DNA from: a virus
Reading direction: 5' to 3' (one strand)
Virus record (IMG/VR): IMGVR_UViG_3300025082_000005
Span: 1 to 64,000 of that record
DNA length: 64,000 nt
Every line of letters starts with the position of its first letter. Within the stretch, counting starts at the first letter, position 1. Both the position numbers and the translations under genes were made by a program. Shown piece by piece: positions 9,485 to 20,095 of the stretch. The notes beneath the pieces were generated by a model that saw nothing but the letters and a program-made list of their open reading frames with translations, was not told the origin of the DNA and did no database searches.

Positions 9485-10846
9485 ATGTCTAGTACGTTAA
9501 ATTACGTAAATACGGTACACATTGGAAGTGGTACCAACAGTGGCGCAGTAACCCTAGCTACAATTCAGCTAGGAGATATCTTGCTAGTGAATGCGAAGAC
9601 GATGGTTCCTATTACTCAAGCAACAGTAGGAGCACTTACTAAGAACGATTCCGTTTTCATTGCATCAGGTGTTGGGGGTGTTGGGGAGTTTCATCTCTCA
9701 GATGCCATTAAGGGGGACTTAGTTACTCAATATGGAGGAACTACTTTCGCTGCCCGAGCAAACCAAAGATCTTATGTTGGCTTCAATGAAGTAACAGCTG
9801 CAGGAACTCTTCCTATCTCTGCTGAGGCTGAGTATCGCTTTACAATTGTGATCAAGGATAACCAAAGAGTTCATGGGCAGAAACAAACCAGAGAGCTTTA
9901 CAACTACGAAGCTGGGCTTACGCCTACTGCCAACCAAGCAGCCTTTGCTATGGCATCCTTATTTGGGATTAGAAGCATGAATGGTAACTACAAACAATTC
10001 AACGGAAGGTTCGTTGATATGGAAGTAGTTAGTGATGCTGCTTCTCAAGGTGTTAGTGATAATGCTGTAGATGTTACTTACGGTTCTAAAAGGATTACAT
10101 ATACAACTGCTGCCGAGTATGGCGCAGGGGCTTATACTGTTGCAGTAGGAGACTACTTAACTTTCGACAATGCAGATGGTACTAAAGGCGATTACCTTGT
10201 ACAAGCTGTAGATGGTTTGATTGTTACATTGGACCAACCGTACAATGGAGCAACTAAAACGGTTGCTGCTGGAGATTCTGATTATTACCTAGAAGCGCAA
10301 GCAGTTGCTGCTAACTACGGTTTCAGAATCGATTCACAAACTGTGACTTGGAATAACATCGACACGGATGAAATCGTTGCCTTCGATGCTTCTTATTTCG
10401 ATATCTCAGATACAGATATTTCTACTCCTGTTGAAGGGGCTGCACCGTATGCAAGAACAGTTGCACCATTTGGGGGCGCTGGGCATTTCCGTCAAGTGTA
10501 TGATCTAGAGTACTTTGCTCAGGGAAATATTGGTGTGAATTCCAGAATGAGATGGTATGATAGTCTTGCTTTGAATCCTGCTGCTTTGACAGATGTAACT
10601 GGAGCTACTAGCTACAACATGTTGTCGATCACTTTCGATAAGTCGAAACTGGGGAACTTCCAAAGCAAAGATAATCATCCTTGCGCTGTGAATATCGCTA
10701 TTCCAAACATTGCTCCAGGTGGAGCGTCTGTTACGGGTAACCAAGAGCACACCGCTGCTGCTGGTACAACCGTGTTAAACCTTGCGTATATCCTTAACCA
10801 ATACTTCGCAACAACCCTTGGGTTTGTGGCCGTAGACTTCGGATAA
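9485..10846 (+). CDS. Capsid-associated structural protein (candidate decoration or head-fibre protein)
   Basis: 453 residues, rich in Ala, Gly, Thr and Val and nearly devoid of Cys, as in beta-sandwich virion proteins. It begins after a 73-base AT-rich leader and ends just before a strong terminator, so it is probably expressed as its own unit at high level, like a capsid decoration protein. No catalytic motif is seen. Alternatives are a second shell protein or a tail tube-like protein. Assignment is by position, composition and transcription layout. Confidence 0.5.
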   Translation: MSSTLNYVNTVHIGSGTNSGAVTLATIQLGDILLVNAKTMVPITQATVGALTKNDSVFIASGVGGVGEFHLSDAIKGDLVTQYGGTTFAARANQRSYVGFNEVTAAGTLPISAEAEYRFTIVIKDNQRVHGQKQTRELYNYEAGLTPTANQAAFAMASLFGIRSMNGNYKQFNGRFVDMEVVSDAASQGVSDNAVDVTYGSKRITYTTAAEYGAGAYTVAVGDYLTFDNADGTKGDYLVQAVDGLIVTLDQPYNGATKTVAAGDSDYYLEAQAVAANYGFRIDSQTVTWNNIDTDEIVAFDASYFDISDTDISTPVEGAAPYARTVAPFGGAGHFRQVYDLEYFAQGNIGVNSRMRWYDSLALNPAALTDVTGATSYNMLSITFDKSKLGNFQSKDNHPCAVNIAIPNIAPGGASVTGNQEHTAAAGTTVLNLAYILNQYFATTLGFVAVDFG

Positions 10847-10879
10847 GACCAGGTTTAAATATTGATTAATTATTAAGGA

Positions 10880-10910
10880 AGGCGAAGGGTTGTTACTCTT
10901 CGTCTTTTTT
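10880..10910 (+). terminator. Intrinsic terminator
   Basis: The stem AGGCGAAG (10880-10887) pairs with CTTCGTCT (10898-10905) with one G-T pair. A 10-base loop separates the arms and a run of six T follows. It ends the unit carrying the 453-residue structural gene and lies 19 bases before the next ATG. Confidence 0.8.
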
Positions 10911-10928
10911 CGTATTATTAGGGTCACT

Positions 10929-11615
10929 ATGCTACAGAGCGAACTTATATTTAACGTAAAGAATCTAAGGGCTGGAGGAATCCAATCCGACGATGAGAAT
11001 CTGTCTGATCATCAAATTGCCTTCATAATTAACTACTATAGGGCGAAGTTGATGAGGCAAGAGGCGATGAAGCACAAACATGTGGATCGCCAAGATATTC
11101 AAGATTTGGGGAAGGTTAACTTGATTTCAGTTGATCCCCATGAATGTGATTGTCCTTCTGATGGTTGCGTGTTAAGAACCGAATTACCTATTCCAGATAC
11201 ATTAGAGCTTGGTGGTGGGAAATCTCACGCCTTTACTTTCGTAGGAGCTTATGGTGGTACTGCTTGGCAAGAAACCACTTGGCAACGTGCGCCTTGGGAC
11301 TCTTATGCTAAATATACAGGAAAGCAGACTAAGTGGTTGATAAAGGGTCGATACATTTACATACTTAATCCTCCAACAGCTGAGATGTCTTATATGAACA
11401 TCCAAGGCTTATTCGAGGTACCAAAAGAAGCAGAGGAATTCAGAACTTGTGATTGTCCGGATAACGATGCTGATTGTAATGATGGTTTCGACTTTGAGTA
11501 TCCAATGTCCTTACATTTAGTGGATACATTAATGAAGTTAATAATGGAGAATGAGGTTAGATGGAGTGCCCTCATTCCAATAGATACAACTAATGATAGT
11601 TTAGATAGTAATTAA
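10929..11615 (+). CDS. Ring/connector-region structural protein
   Basis: 228 residues from ATG 10929. An in-frame TTG at 10890 falls inside the terminator and is rejected as start. The N-terminal part is helical (SDHQIAFIINYYRAKLMRQEA near residues 28-48), a pattern seen in crassvirus ring proteins. The rest is beta-rich, with two Cys clusters, CDCPSDGC and CDCPDNDADC. Paired cysteines could bind metal or form disulfides in the virion. It is followed one base later by the next gene. The ring role comes from synteny. Confidence 0.6.
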   Translation: MLQSELIFNVKNLRAGGIQSDDENLSDHQIAFIINYYRAKLMRQEAMKHKHVDRQDIQDLGKVNLISVDPHECDCPSDGCVLRTELPIPDTLELGGGKSHAFTFVGAYGGTAWQETTWQRAPWDSYAKYTGKQTKWLIKGRYIYILNPPTAEMSYMNIQGLFEVPKEAEEFRTCDCPDNDADCNDGFDFEYPMSLHLVDTLMKLIMENEVRWSALIPIDTTNDSLDSN

Positions 11616-11616
11616 T

Positions 11617-12162
11617 ATGGCTGAAGTTAGCAAGGGAGTAAGTTATACGCATGCTTACAAGTTTTACAAAGCACAATGCGAAATGATAGATGAGAAAGCG
11701 TTGGATGAGCGCGCATTTAAACAAGTTTGTTATGCTTTTAATAAAGCAGCAGTAGCGAATGCAATAGAGGGCTTTCATACACAGTTTCCACATAAGATGG
11801 GCTTTTTGCGTGTAGTACGAAAGAAACCCGAGGTAGAAAGGTTAGCTGTTGATTTCCAAGCAACAAAGGAACTAGGAAAGACAATCTTCCATGATAATAA
11901 ACATAGTGATGGTTGGTATGGGGAATGGAGTTGGGGTAAGATGAATATACTTACTCCCAATATGCTTCATTACTCCTTTAAGCCTACTAGAGCACTTAAG
12001 AAATTGATAACAAAGGCTTTCAGAAAAGAAGGTAATTACTATAAACGATATATGCCTTTAAAGATACGTAAAGAGCCTTGGAAAACACAGAAAGAGATAA
12101 AAGCTGCTCGTACAGCTCCGATGATTAAGCCACCAAATTCTAACTGTACTTATGATTTATAA
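11617..12162 (+). CDS. Small basic virion protein of the ring region
   Basis: 181 residues, strongly basic with many Lys and aromatic residues, and a Pro-containing tail. It lies between two ring-type genes, starting one base after the first and overlapping the second by 11 bases, so all three are probably co-translated. No motif identifies a reaction. A tail-completion (neck) role is possible on position and size, but this is inference. Confidence 0.55.
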   Translation: MAEVSKGVSYTHAYKFYKAQCEMIDEKALDERAFKQVCYAFNKAAVANAIEGFHTQFPHKMGFLRVVRKKPEVERLAVDFQATKELGKTIFHDNKHSDGWYGEWSWGKMNILTPNMLHYSFKPTRALKKLITKAFRKEGNYYKRYMPLKIRKEPWKTQKEIKAARTAPMIKPPNSNCTYDL

Positions 12163-13039
12163 ATTAACAACTATTCACCAGATAATAGGCAAGGTAGTTC
12201 GTGATCTTGATCTGAGTGATAAGGAGGTACCTTGGCAGGACATGATTGAATGGATAGCTGAGGGTTTAGAACACATAGGCTCTTACTATCAATTTGCAGA
12301 GAAGGAAGCTATTATTGTTATTGAGGACCATAAAGGAGTATTACCTTGTGATTTCCACAAATCAATTAAGTTTCTCCAAGGTTGTGATGTAGGCGGTTTA
12401 GCTAACAGTGTTCCTCTTTGGGGCCTGTTAAATAATGCTTTAGATTGTTGTGATTGGCGTACTACTAATCCAGAGGGAACGGTGGAAGAAGGAGACTGCA
12501 TGCAGATAGTGGATGCTTTGTCTTTCCAGAAGCTTCAATTGGCACAACATAGCCAGGCAACCTATGCTACTAGTTTCTATAACCATCTTCCAAATTCGCA
12601 GAATTTAATGGATCAAGGCCTTACTTATAGTGGAGCCAATGGAAATGCTTATAGGGTAAACTTTGATACAGTTACTGCTGCCTTTAGGTATGGTTTCATC
12701 TCCTTGAGATACTTAGCTATACCTGTAGATACTGTAGGGTATCCACTTGTTCCAGATGATGTATCTTTTCGAGATGCTTTGATGTGGAAGTGTGCTTATC
12801 AGTTATCTTTACGTGGGCATCAATTTAAGAACCCACAATTACAAGACTTCGAGACTTGTAAGTTCTATTGGAACCAATATTGTATACAAGCAAGAGCAGA
12901 GGCTAATGCCCCTGATCCAGATCAAATGGAAAGACTTGCACGTATATTCAATACATTGTCTGTAGATTATCATCAATACTATGATGATTTCAGAAACCTC
13001 GGAGCCCCCGAGCATTTAAACTTTGATGGAATTTCATAA
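12152..13039 (+). CDS. Ring/tail-hub structural protein
   Basis: 295 residues. The N-terminus (LTTIHQIIGKVVRDLDL, then a WQDMIEWIAEGLEHIG helix) and the following beta-rich part with VLPCDFHKSIKFLQGCD are typical in style of the crassvirus ring proteins above the muzzle. It overlaps the upstream gene by 11 bases. Its stop TAA shares a base with the ATG of the muzzle gene, consistent with stoichiometric co-assembly. Which ring it forms cannot be decided from sequence alone. Confidence 0.6.
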   Translation: MIYKLTTIHQIIGKVVRDLDLSDKEVPWQDMIEWIAEGLEHIGSYYQFAEKEAIIVIEDHKGVLPCDFHKSIKFLQGCDVGGLANSVPLWGLLNNALDCCDWRTTNPEGTVEEGDCMQIVDALSFQKLQLAQHSQATYATSFYNHLPNSQNLMDQGLTYSGANGNAYRVNFDTVTAAFRYGFISLRYLAIPVDTVGYPLVPDDVSFRDALMWKCAYQLSLRGHQFKNPQLQDFETCKFYWNQYCIQARAEANAPDPDQMERLARIFNTLSVDYHQYYDDFRNLGAPEHLNFDGIS

Positions 13040-16000
13040 TGAAAGAGGAAGTACGGTCATTTCTTGGTGGAGTCAACAAGGACTCCAATGCTTTAGTACA
13101 ACCTAAGGATACATACAGACAAGCTTGGAATCTTGTACAGATCTCCAATGAAGGTAATGTATACGCTTTGGTGAATGAAGAAGGCACAGTACAGACTACT
13201 ACAGTCTTTCCTGATGGCTTTCATGTCATAGGTAAATTTGTATTAGATACTGACCTTATTGTCGTATTGGCTCATCCGTCTGGATACTCACAGGTAGGCA
13301 TTGTAGATGCTACAGGGCTGTATGAACGTAAGGTACCAAACCCTAACGATGGGGCTCCTGGTGATGTTAATTCGGAACTAGGCTTGAATATCGATAACCC
13401 TGTAGACCTAATAGCTAGGAAACGATTAGCAGGAGATCGAATTGTATACTTCTGTGATGGACCTAATGGAAGACCTATGGGCTCTTTGAACCTAGATAAT
13501 CCACCACCTTTAGGAGATATAAGCGATAATTCAAAGGTTATCCCTGATCAGAACCTTACTCAAATTGACCTATTGGAGGTTCAAGAAGTTTCTGGAAACC
13601 TACGAAATGGGATGTACCGTTTCGTAACAAGATATTATACAGCCGACCTTACTCCTACTTCCTTGGGTATTCCTTCTAATGGGGTCCCTATAGTTGAAGA
13701 TACTCGTTCAGAGGGCAGAGACAAGTTCGATGGGGAATACCCAGACTTTGGTGCTGTGAACAAATCGATAGCCTTAACGGTAAGTAACATCGATACTTCA
13801 TATCCTTTCATGTCTTTGATTGTGATTAGGTATGAGAATATAACAAACACCCTTACTGTAGAGGAGCAACCGCTTATCAATATTACAGGGGATAACATGG
13901 TAGTCAATTATTCCGGCGATGAGACTGAGGTTACGCCGTTGACACAGGAGGAATTACAAGAGATTTCCATTTCCTACAACACAGCTAAGTGTGTGACACA
14001 GAAGGATAATATAGCTTTCTGGTCCAACTTAACGGATAGTACTAATACGTTTGATGCAGAATTACAAGAGGTAGCTAATGACATTAAAGTAGAATGGGTA
14101 GTAAAGGAGGTAGACTATGCTCCTTCTGATGCTATAACTACTTTAGATGTCTTCGAGTTACAAAGCCTTCCATATGTATTGGAGAATGATGCTACCATGA
14201 TCTTTGAGTACATAGTATTACGCTTTACTCGTTCGATCAACTTTCCGATCTCTTCGGATGTAAATAACTATACCTTTCATAGTAGAGGGGACAATGCTAG
14301 TGCTACCATACAGATAACAAGCCCAGGAGATTTCCATGATGGCTTGGTTGGTGATACTATCCTTATCGATACTGTTACCTTTGTAGCTGTTCAAGCTGCT
14401 CCAGCGTTGCCAGAAGAATTTGATGTTACATCAGCCGATACTCTTACAATCTTAGCTAATTTAAATACAGCTATAAACAATCACCCTACACTTGCTGGTG
14501 TTGTATCTTCTGGTACAGATGGTATAGATACCATTACATTAGTAGCAGATGTAGTGGGAGTTGGCGGTAATAGCATAGCCTTAACTTATACAGATATTAC
14601 AGGCGTGGCTTCAGTAGTTACTGTAGGCTTCGCTGGGGGTGCTGCCTCTGTTGCGTATACTCCAGATGATGTTGTATTGCCAGCAGGAACTGATACAGAT
14701 CTTATTTACTTGCTGTTCAATGATGCACAATTTGGTGGTACTGGTAGTGGTATACCTCCAGGAGGTACATTAGACATAGCTGGTGTTCAAGATAATACAG
14801 GACAAGTCTTTGCTGATACAGGGGTAGAGGTAAGTTCAAGCTCTACTGGAGGGGCTGCAGATGCTGCTATTGCCCTTGGTGAATTTACCGATTATAAAGC
14901 AGAGGCTATGACCTTCTATTTCAAAGGATACAGAAGGCAAGAAGTGTACTCCTTAGGTATGTTGGTTAATTTTACAGATGGTGCTCCCTCTTTTAATTAC
15001 CATATTCCAGGTAATGATAAGTCAACTGTAGCAACTACAGAGGCGGTTAGAGATGCAGCATTTCCTGACTACCATGATGAAACTTATGGACTTACAGGTA
15101 CTTATGTATCTGCTACAGATAATCCAACAAATCAACTATATCCAGGGCCTGATCCTGGGGATGATAACCTATGCTATGACTCTGTTCTCGAAACAGATGT
15201 TATACCAGCTAATAGGAAGACTAGACATCATAAGATGCCTACACTACAATTGGAGCCTCACTTTAGAGTTGATCCAACTACAGGTATTACCAAGATACGT
15301 ATCCTAGGACTTAAGTTTACCTTTAATACGCCTATGTCGGCAGGCCTTAGGGCTAATATTCAATCTATTACATTCACTAGAGAGCGTAGAGATACGGCCC
15401 AGAATCGTAGTATATGGGCGCAAGGGTTAGTAACAAGGTATGTAAATCTCTTTAGAACCTTCCCATACAAATGGGATTATGATCCATTGGAGGAAGCTAG
15501 TGATGGAAGATGGCGTAAGATGCCTTTCTATAACAACACCTTCATCAATAATCAAACTACAGATGAAGCCAAGGGGACAGCTATTATTAATGTGGCCGTA
15601 GGAACAGCTCCATCTATTGCTTATGAAGTGGCAGACGACCCTGCAGTAGACGATGGTACAACTGGAGCCAGTAATACACGTATGGCCTTCTTCTCTCCAG
15701 ATACGCAATTAGGTGTGTTTAATCCTAACTCTGCTGAAGGGACTAAACTGGTTCCACAGATGCGACTGAATGGTACTTACATTTCTGGAGGAGAAATTAA
15801 ACCTTCTCATAACTCAGAGGATGCCTTTGGTAGTGACTTGGTAGCTTCTACTACTACTACTAGATTGTATAAGTATATGCAAATCTGGACTATCGTAGAT
15901 TATACTAACTTCGAAGGGCTCGCCAATGGGGGCTCCTCTGATCCTGCGTTGAACCCAGCAATTGCTGAAGCTCGATATATACCTAAGGGAGCAGAGGTAC

Positions 16001-17943
16001 GGATATCAGACTTGATCCACAAGATCGACAACTCAACTAGTTCAAGACACTTATATATTAGAACAGCTGCAGCTCCTACCTTTGGTGTAGATTTCGCAGC
16101 AAAGCAACAGGTTAATTTCAAGGCAGAGATGTCAGCAGGGTTTAACTGGTTCTTCGATGATGGAAGTTATAGCAATGATGATAACTTCAGTGAAGGAAAC
16201 GTACACAATCATCTATTTAGTATGATTGCGGAAAACCTTAATCAATATGGTTCTCTTTCTGGCTCTGTCTATATTCCTATAGCTACAACTAGAAACCTTC
16301 CCGCGTTTGCGGGGGCGGTACCAGAACCTGAGATATTTGAAGGAGATACGTTCATATCCAAATTCGCATATCGAAACGTAGATGTAATTCCTTACAAAGG
16401 GCTACTGTCTTCTGTAGGAGGAGATATTATCACAAAGGTTAATACTGGAAATGGCTATTCTCAAGAGGATGCTACACAGCATGATGACTCTCCTATACGA
16501 GGAATGAATTTCAAAGCGATCGGGTATTTCTTTGTAGAGTCTGGTATCAACTGTGAATACAGACACCAATATACAGATCGATCTGATCCTTTAGCAGAGA
16601 TTCAAGAAGTTCCATACTTTCCAAAGGTGGACGCATATACAGCCTTGCAACAGCAAGCACAAGAAGGAGACTCCAAAGGGTATAACCTACAGTACTCCTT
16701 CGACAATGATTCCAAGACCTATTCTAACAAATCGGCTGCTCAAGTAACTGTAGGTGTATTTGAGAATAGGACTATATACTCTCAATCAGCTTTAGAGGAT
16801 GAAATACTTGATTCCTATAGAATCTACGCTCAGAACAATTTCTATGATATGCCTAAGCATACTGGTCCCATTTGGGATAACTTTGTGTATGCGAATACTT
16901 TATATTTACACACACCTAAGTCTCTATGGAGGGCTTATGTTAATGATGCAACAATGCAGGCTACTTCTATTGGAGAGGTAGTACAAGGTACAGGAGGTTT
17001 ATTCTCCATCCCGGCTAAGGAAGTAATAGTAAGTACTGGTGGTTACGCTGGCAGTATTTCCCAATTTGCTGGTGTCTTAACGCCTGTAGGTTACTTCTTT
17101 CCAGATGTATTACAAGGTAGGATATTCATGTTGGGCGGTGAACAACTTCGGGAAGTCTCTAATCGAGGTATGCAGAAGTACTTCGAGAACAACATGGCAG
17201 AGGGTTTAACTAATGGTTCCGACTACATAGATAATCCGTATACTGGTGTAGGCATCACAGGCGCTTATGATTTCAACAAACGTAGATATATTCTAGTAAA
17301 GAGAGGTACTACAAACGATTTCACATGGAGTTTCAGTTCCCTCACAGAGAAATGGATATCACAGCATAACTATTCTCCGAACCTACTCTTCTCCCAGAAT
17401 AATAAACTCTTGTCAATAGAAAACGCTACAGGGGCGAACGCAACTCTCCATGAACATAATGTGGGAGATTATGGTACATACTATGGAACTACATATGCTT
17501 CCTCTCTCCAGATGGTCTTCAATGAAGGCGCAGGCATAGAGAAGACGTATGATAATATGTTGCTCCATACCAAATCCTTAAACGGAGATACTGTAGTACA
17601 ATTTGATACTTGGGATACTTTACGTGTCCATACTGATACTAGGAACACGGCTACACATACAGTTGTGCCTACCAATGCCTATGGCACTAAAGCTGTAGAT
17701 GGTACGTTACAAGAGATACGTGCCACCAGAGTAAAGAATAAATATGCAATTGCCATCCCTGGAGATGCTGTAGTTGATGAATCATTGAGTATCTTTGATG
17801 TAGGTAACCTAGATAGTGCTCGGCCTTATAAGCCAAGAATTAAAGGAGACCACGCAACAGTAGACTTAGTGTACAACAACACAGATAATTACAAATTTAT
17901 TATTAATTTTATATCCTGTCTATTTAGACCAAACGCTTCATAA
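13039..17943 (+). CDS. Muzzle/stabilisation protein (tail tube tip)
   Basis: 1634 residues. The N-terminus (SFLGGVNKDSNALVQPKDTY and what follows) matches the signature of phage stabilisation or tail-tubular-B-type proteins, in which a 'GG-N-x-D' phrase is followed by Y-R-x-A-x-N. In crassviruses this very large protein forms the muzzle that closes the tail and is opened on infection. Residues about 425-540 appear to be an inserted beta-sandwich domain of a type widespread in phage structural proteins (D-T-V-x-F-x-A near the start, G-N-S-I-x-L-T near the end). The gene is tightly packed between a ring gene and a cargo gene. Confidence 0.75.
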   Translation: MKEEVRSFLGGVNKDSNALVQPKDTYRQAWNLVQISNEGNVYALVNEEGTVQTTTVFPDGFHVIGKFVLDTDLIVVLAHPSGYSQVGIVDATGLYERKVPNPNDGAPGDVNSELGLNIDNPVDLIARKRLAGDRIVYFCDGPNGRPMGSLNLDNPPPLGDISDNSKVIPDQNLTQIDLLEVQEVSGNLRNGMYRFVTRYYTADLTPTSLGIPSNGVPIVEDTRSEGRDKFDGEYPDFGAVNKSIALTVSNIDTSYPFMSLIVIRYENITNTLTVEEQPLINITGDNMVVNYSGDETEVTPLTQEELQEISISYNTAKCVTQKDNIAFWSNLTDSTNTFDAELQEVANDIKVEWVVKEVDYAPSDAITTLDVFELQSLPYVLENDATMIFEYIVLRFTRSINFPISSDVNNYTFHSRGDNASATIQITSPGDFHDGLVGDTILIDTVTFVAVQAAPALPEEFDVTSADTLTILANLNTAINNHPTLAGVVSSGTDGIDTITLVADVVGVGGNSIALTYTDITGVASVVTVGFAGGAASVAYTPDDVVLPAGTDTDLIYLLFNDAQFGGTGSGIPPGGTLDIAGVQDNTGQVFADTGVEVSSSSTGGAADAAIALGEFTDYKAEAMTFYFKGYRRQEVYSLGMLVNFTDGAPSFNYHIPGNDKSTVATTEAVRDAAFPDYHDETYGLTGTYVSATDNPTNQLYPGPDPGDDNLCYDSVLETDVIPANRKTRHHKMPTLQLEPHFRVDPTTGITKIRILGLKFTFNTPMSAGLRANIQSITFTRERRDTAQNRSIWAQGLVTRYVNLFRTFPYKWDYDPLEEASDGRWRKMPFYNNTFINNQTTDEAKGTAIINVAVGTAPSIAYEVADDPAVDDGTTGASNTRMAFFSPDTQLGVFNPNSAEGTKLVPQMRLNGTYISGGEIKPSHNSEDAFGSDLVASTTTTRLYKYMQIWTIVDYTNFEGLANGGSSDPALNPAIAEARYIPKGAEVRISDLIHKIDNSTSSRHLYIRTAAAPTFGVDFAAKQQVNFKAEMSAGFNWFFDDGSYSNDDNFSEGNVHNHLFSMIAENLNQYGSLSGSVYIPIATTRNLPAFAGAVPEPEIFEGDTFISKFAYRNVDVIPYKGLLSSVGGDIITKVNTGNGYSQEDATQHDDSPIRGMNFKAIGYFFVESGINCEYRHQYTDRSDPLAEIQEVPYFPKVDAYTALQQQAQEGDSKGYNLQYSFDNDSKTYSNKSAAQVTVGVFENRTIYSQSALEDEILDSYRIYAQNNFYDMPKHTGPIWDNFVYANTLYLHTPKSLWRAYVNDATMQATSIGEVVQGTGGLFSIPAKEVIVSTGGYAGSISQFAGVLTPVGYFFPDVLQGRIFMLGGEQLREVSNRGMQKYFENNMAEGLTNGSDYIDNPYTGVGITGAYDFNKRRYILVKRGTTNDFTWSFSSLTEKWISQHNYSPNLLFSQNNKLLSIENATGANATLHEHNVGDYGTYYGTTYASSLQMVFNEGAGIEKTYDNMLLHTKSLNGDTVVQFDTWDTLRVHTDTRNTATHTVVPTNAYGTKAVDGTLQEIRATRVKNKYAIAIPGDAVVDESLSIFDVGNLDSARPYKPRIKGDHATVDLVYNNTDNYKFIINFISCLFRPNAS

Positions 17944-17944
17944 T

Positions 17945-20095
17945 ATGGCAAAAGGAAATAGTAAATATACCGATCAAGGAAAGAAGAAGAATGCAAGGTA
18001 TAAACGTAAGAAGTATCCTAGTGGTGTTCAATATGCCGAAGAACAACCAGAGCCAAATGGTTATGATGTAGCAGGAGAGACTACCCAATGGGCTCAAACT
18101 GGTGGTAAGATGGCAGGACCGGGCGGTGCTGTAGCTGGTGCAGCTATTGGACTTGGTTTAAGTTTGTACAACCGAAAGAAGATCAAAGAAGCGAATCGGC
18201 AGATCAAAGCTGAGAAGGAAGCGTACGAAGAGTTCGGAGGTTATGCTACCGATCCTAAACTTATGATGGATCCGGATGCTACAGCCAAGAAAGGCTTGCG
18301 TTCATATAAAAGCAAGGTTACTAAGCTTTCCTCGAAGAAGGCTAATAAGATATTAGAAGACGGTTCTGTCTATGGCAAACGCCTATCAAGTAAACAGAAG
18401 CGATTCTTTGGTGCCATGGCTGAAGGAGGAGAATCCTCGGGCAATGGTGTAATAGAGATTGAAGGCAAGAATGGTGTTGGGGAGATCCACACTGATGCCG
18501 ATTTCAATGTTAAAAGCGTTGGAACCACTCCACATACTAAAGGTGGAGACAAGGTAAAAGCTGCTAAAGGCGATGTTGTTTTCAATACTCAAGGTAAGCC
18601 TGAGAAATTTGATAAGGTTATGGGTAAGATAAATCGCTACAAGGCTGGAGGAAGTAAGATTCCTATAGAACAAGAGAGACGTAAGTTACCAACCGACGAT
18701 GCCCCAAAGAAAGTAGATGGAGATGAGAATGTCGTTCCAGGCTCTGCTCCATTCATTCCTCAACAGGTAATGGACGACAAACGGGCTGGAGTCGCCCCTG
18801 TAGAAGATACACCAGGTAATGCTCCAGCTATGGCTCCTTTCGTAGAGAGAGGAACCTTGGATGAGGAGTTTGGTAATCCACAAGGAATTGACTATGATCC
18901 CAATAAGCAACGGTTAGTATATGACCAAGAGATGCAGAAGTCTTTCGATGATGTATATCAAACAGATAATCCATATCATGCTTTCCTAGCTAACCCAGAG
19001 AACCAAAAGCAATTTAAAGCCTTTCAGGAAACTGAGGCCACAGATCCTACAGGTACTTATAAACAATTCCAAGACTTCATGGTTGGTCAAGGAATTAACT
19101 CAGGAGATTATCTTCAATATCTTAGGGATCAAGGATTAGATCCAGGCACTGAAGGATATGGTGTTGGAGATGCGAGAAACTTGGAAACTAAGAGTTTAGC
19201 TGCTTCTTTACGATACATGGATCAATATAATAGTGATCAAAGTGTATTGGATAAAGGTTTGTATACTGTGGAGGATTTACCTCAAAGTGTACCAACAAGT
19301 CCTGCAGATGCTGCCACTCTTACTGAGGAAGAAGTAGAAACGGAAGAGAAAGAGACTGGGAAAGGGAAGGCTAAGAAGGTAGGTAAAGCTATCACTGATA
19401 AGCTTTCTCGTAATGCCAATGTCATGGGGAACTTATTGGATTCCATGGGGGGTATTGAAGGATACAACAAGAGTGCCTTGAAACTTAATCGATATAAGTA
19501 TCAAGATCTTTCTGCTCCTCAAATAAAGGAAGCCAATGTTGCTGGTGCTATTAGAAGAAAGAACCGAAGAGGTTTAGTTGGATCTAAAGGCCAACAAGTA
19601 TCCCAAGCTGCACAAGACGAAGTAATGATGCAGAAGGCTAAGGAGCGTATCCTTAATAAAGAAATTGAGAGAAAGCTTAGAATTGAGAATGCAAATGTTG
19701 ATCTTAGTAATGCTGAACGTAAGTTCGCTGCTGGAGAAGATGTTCGAGCTAAGGACATAGAACGAATGCAGAGAGCTAAGAACCGTAAGTTTGGGAGAGC
19801 TGCAACAGCAGAACTTACCCAGATGCACAACATAGACAAACAGCGTGAGTATATGATGAGCCGGGATGAGAAGCTTTACGCTCGGGATAATATGCTTGCT
19901 AGTATTCTAGGAAGTAGATCATATGATTTAAATGTTACTAGAGACGCTGAGGGTAAGTATAATAAAGATGTAGAAAAGACGCTCCGTGAGCCATATAGAA
20001 TGGGTATTGTAGAAGACGAGAAGAAAGAAGAAGCAGAAACACCTAAGACTACACAACCAGAGAAGAAGAGAAAAGGTACTAATCGATATAAGTAA
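17945..20095 (+). CDS. Internal (cargo) virion protein with Gly-zipper segment
   Basis: 716 residues. The N-terminus is very basic. Residues about 53-77 form a Gly/Ala-rich hydrophobic stretch (GGKMAGPGGAVAGAAIGLGL) of Gly-zipper type, which could insert into a host membrane. A beta-rich part near residues 160-225 has GxGEIHTDADFNVKSVG and KGGDKVKAAKGDVVF. The C-terminal half is Lys/Arg/Glu coiled coil and ends in NRYK. Crassviruses pack cargo proteins between muzzle and RNA polymerase genes and eject them with the polymerase. The place, size and composition fit, but there is no enzymatic motif. Confidence 0.65.
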   Translation: MAKGNSKYTDQGKKKNARYKRKKYPSGVQYAEEQPEPNGYDVAGETTQWAQTGGKMAGPGGAVAGAAIGLGLSLYNRKKIKEANRQIKAEKEAYEEFGGYATDPKLMMDPDATAKKGLRSYKSKVTKLSSKKANKILEDGSVYGKRLSSKQKRFFGAMAEGGESSGNGVIEIEGKNGVGEIHTDADFNVKSVGTTPHTKGGDKVKAAKGDVVFNTQGKPEKFDKVMGKINRYKAGGSKIPIEQERRKLPTDDAPKKVDGDENVVPGSAPFIPQQVMDDKRAGVAPVEDTPGNAPAMAPFVERGTLDEEFGNPQGIDYDPNKQRLVYDQEMQKSFDDVYQTDNPYHAFLANPENQKQFKAFQETEATDPTGTYKQFQDFMVGQGINSGDYLQYLRDQGLDPGTEGYGVGDARNLETKSLAASLRYMDQYNSDQSVLDKGLYTVEDLPQSVPTSPADAATLTEEEVETEEKETGKGKAKKVGKAITDKLSRNANVMGNLLDSMGGIEGYNKSALKLNRYKYQDLSAPQIKEANVAGAIRRKNRRGLVGSKGQQVSQAAQDEVMMQKAKERILNKEIERKLRIENANVDLSNAERKFAAGEDVRAKDIERMQRAKNRKFGRAATAELTQMHNIDKQREYMMSRDEKLYARDNMLASILGSRSYDLNVTRDAEGKYNKDVEKTLREPYRMGIVEDEKKEEAETPKTTQPEKKRKGTNRYK

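Noticed and set aside
10890-10928. TTG start upstream of the ring gene
   Set aside because: It falls inside the terminator hairpin loop and T-run; ATG 10929 follows.
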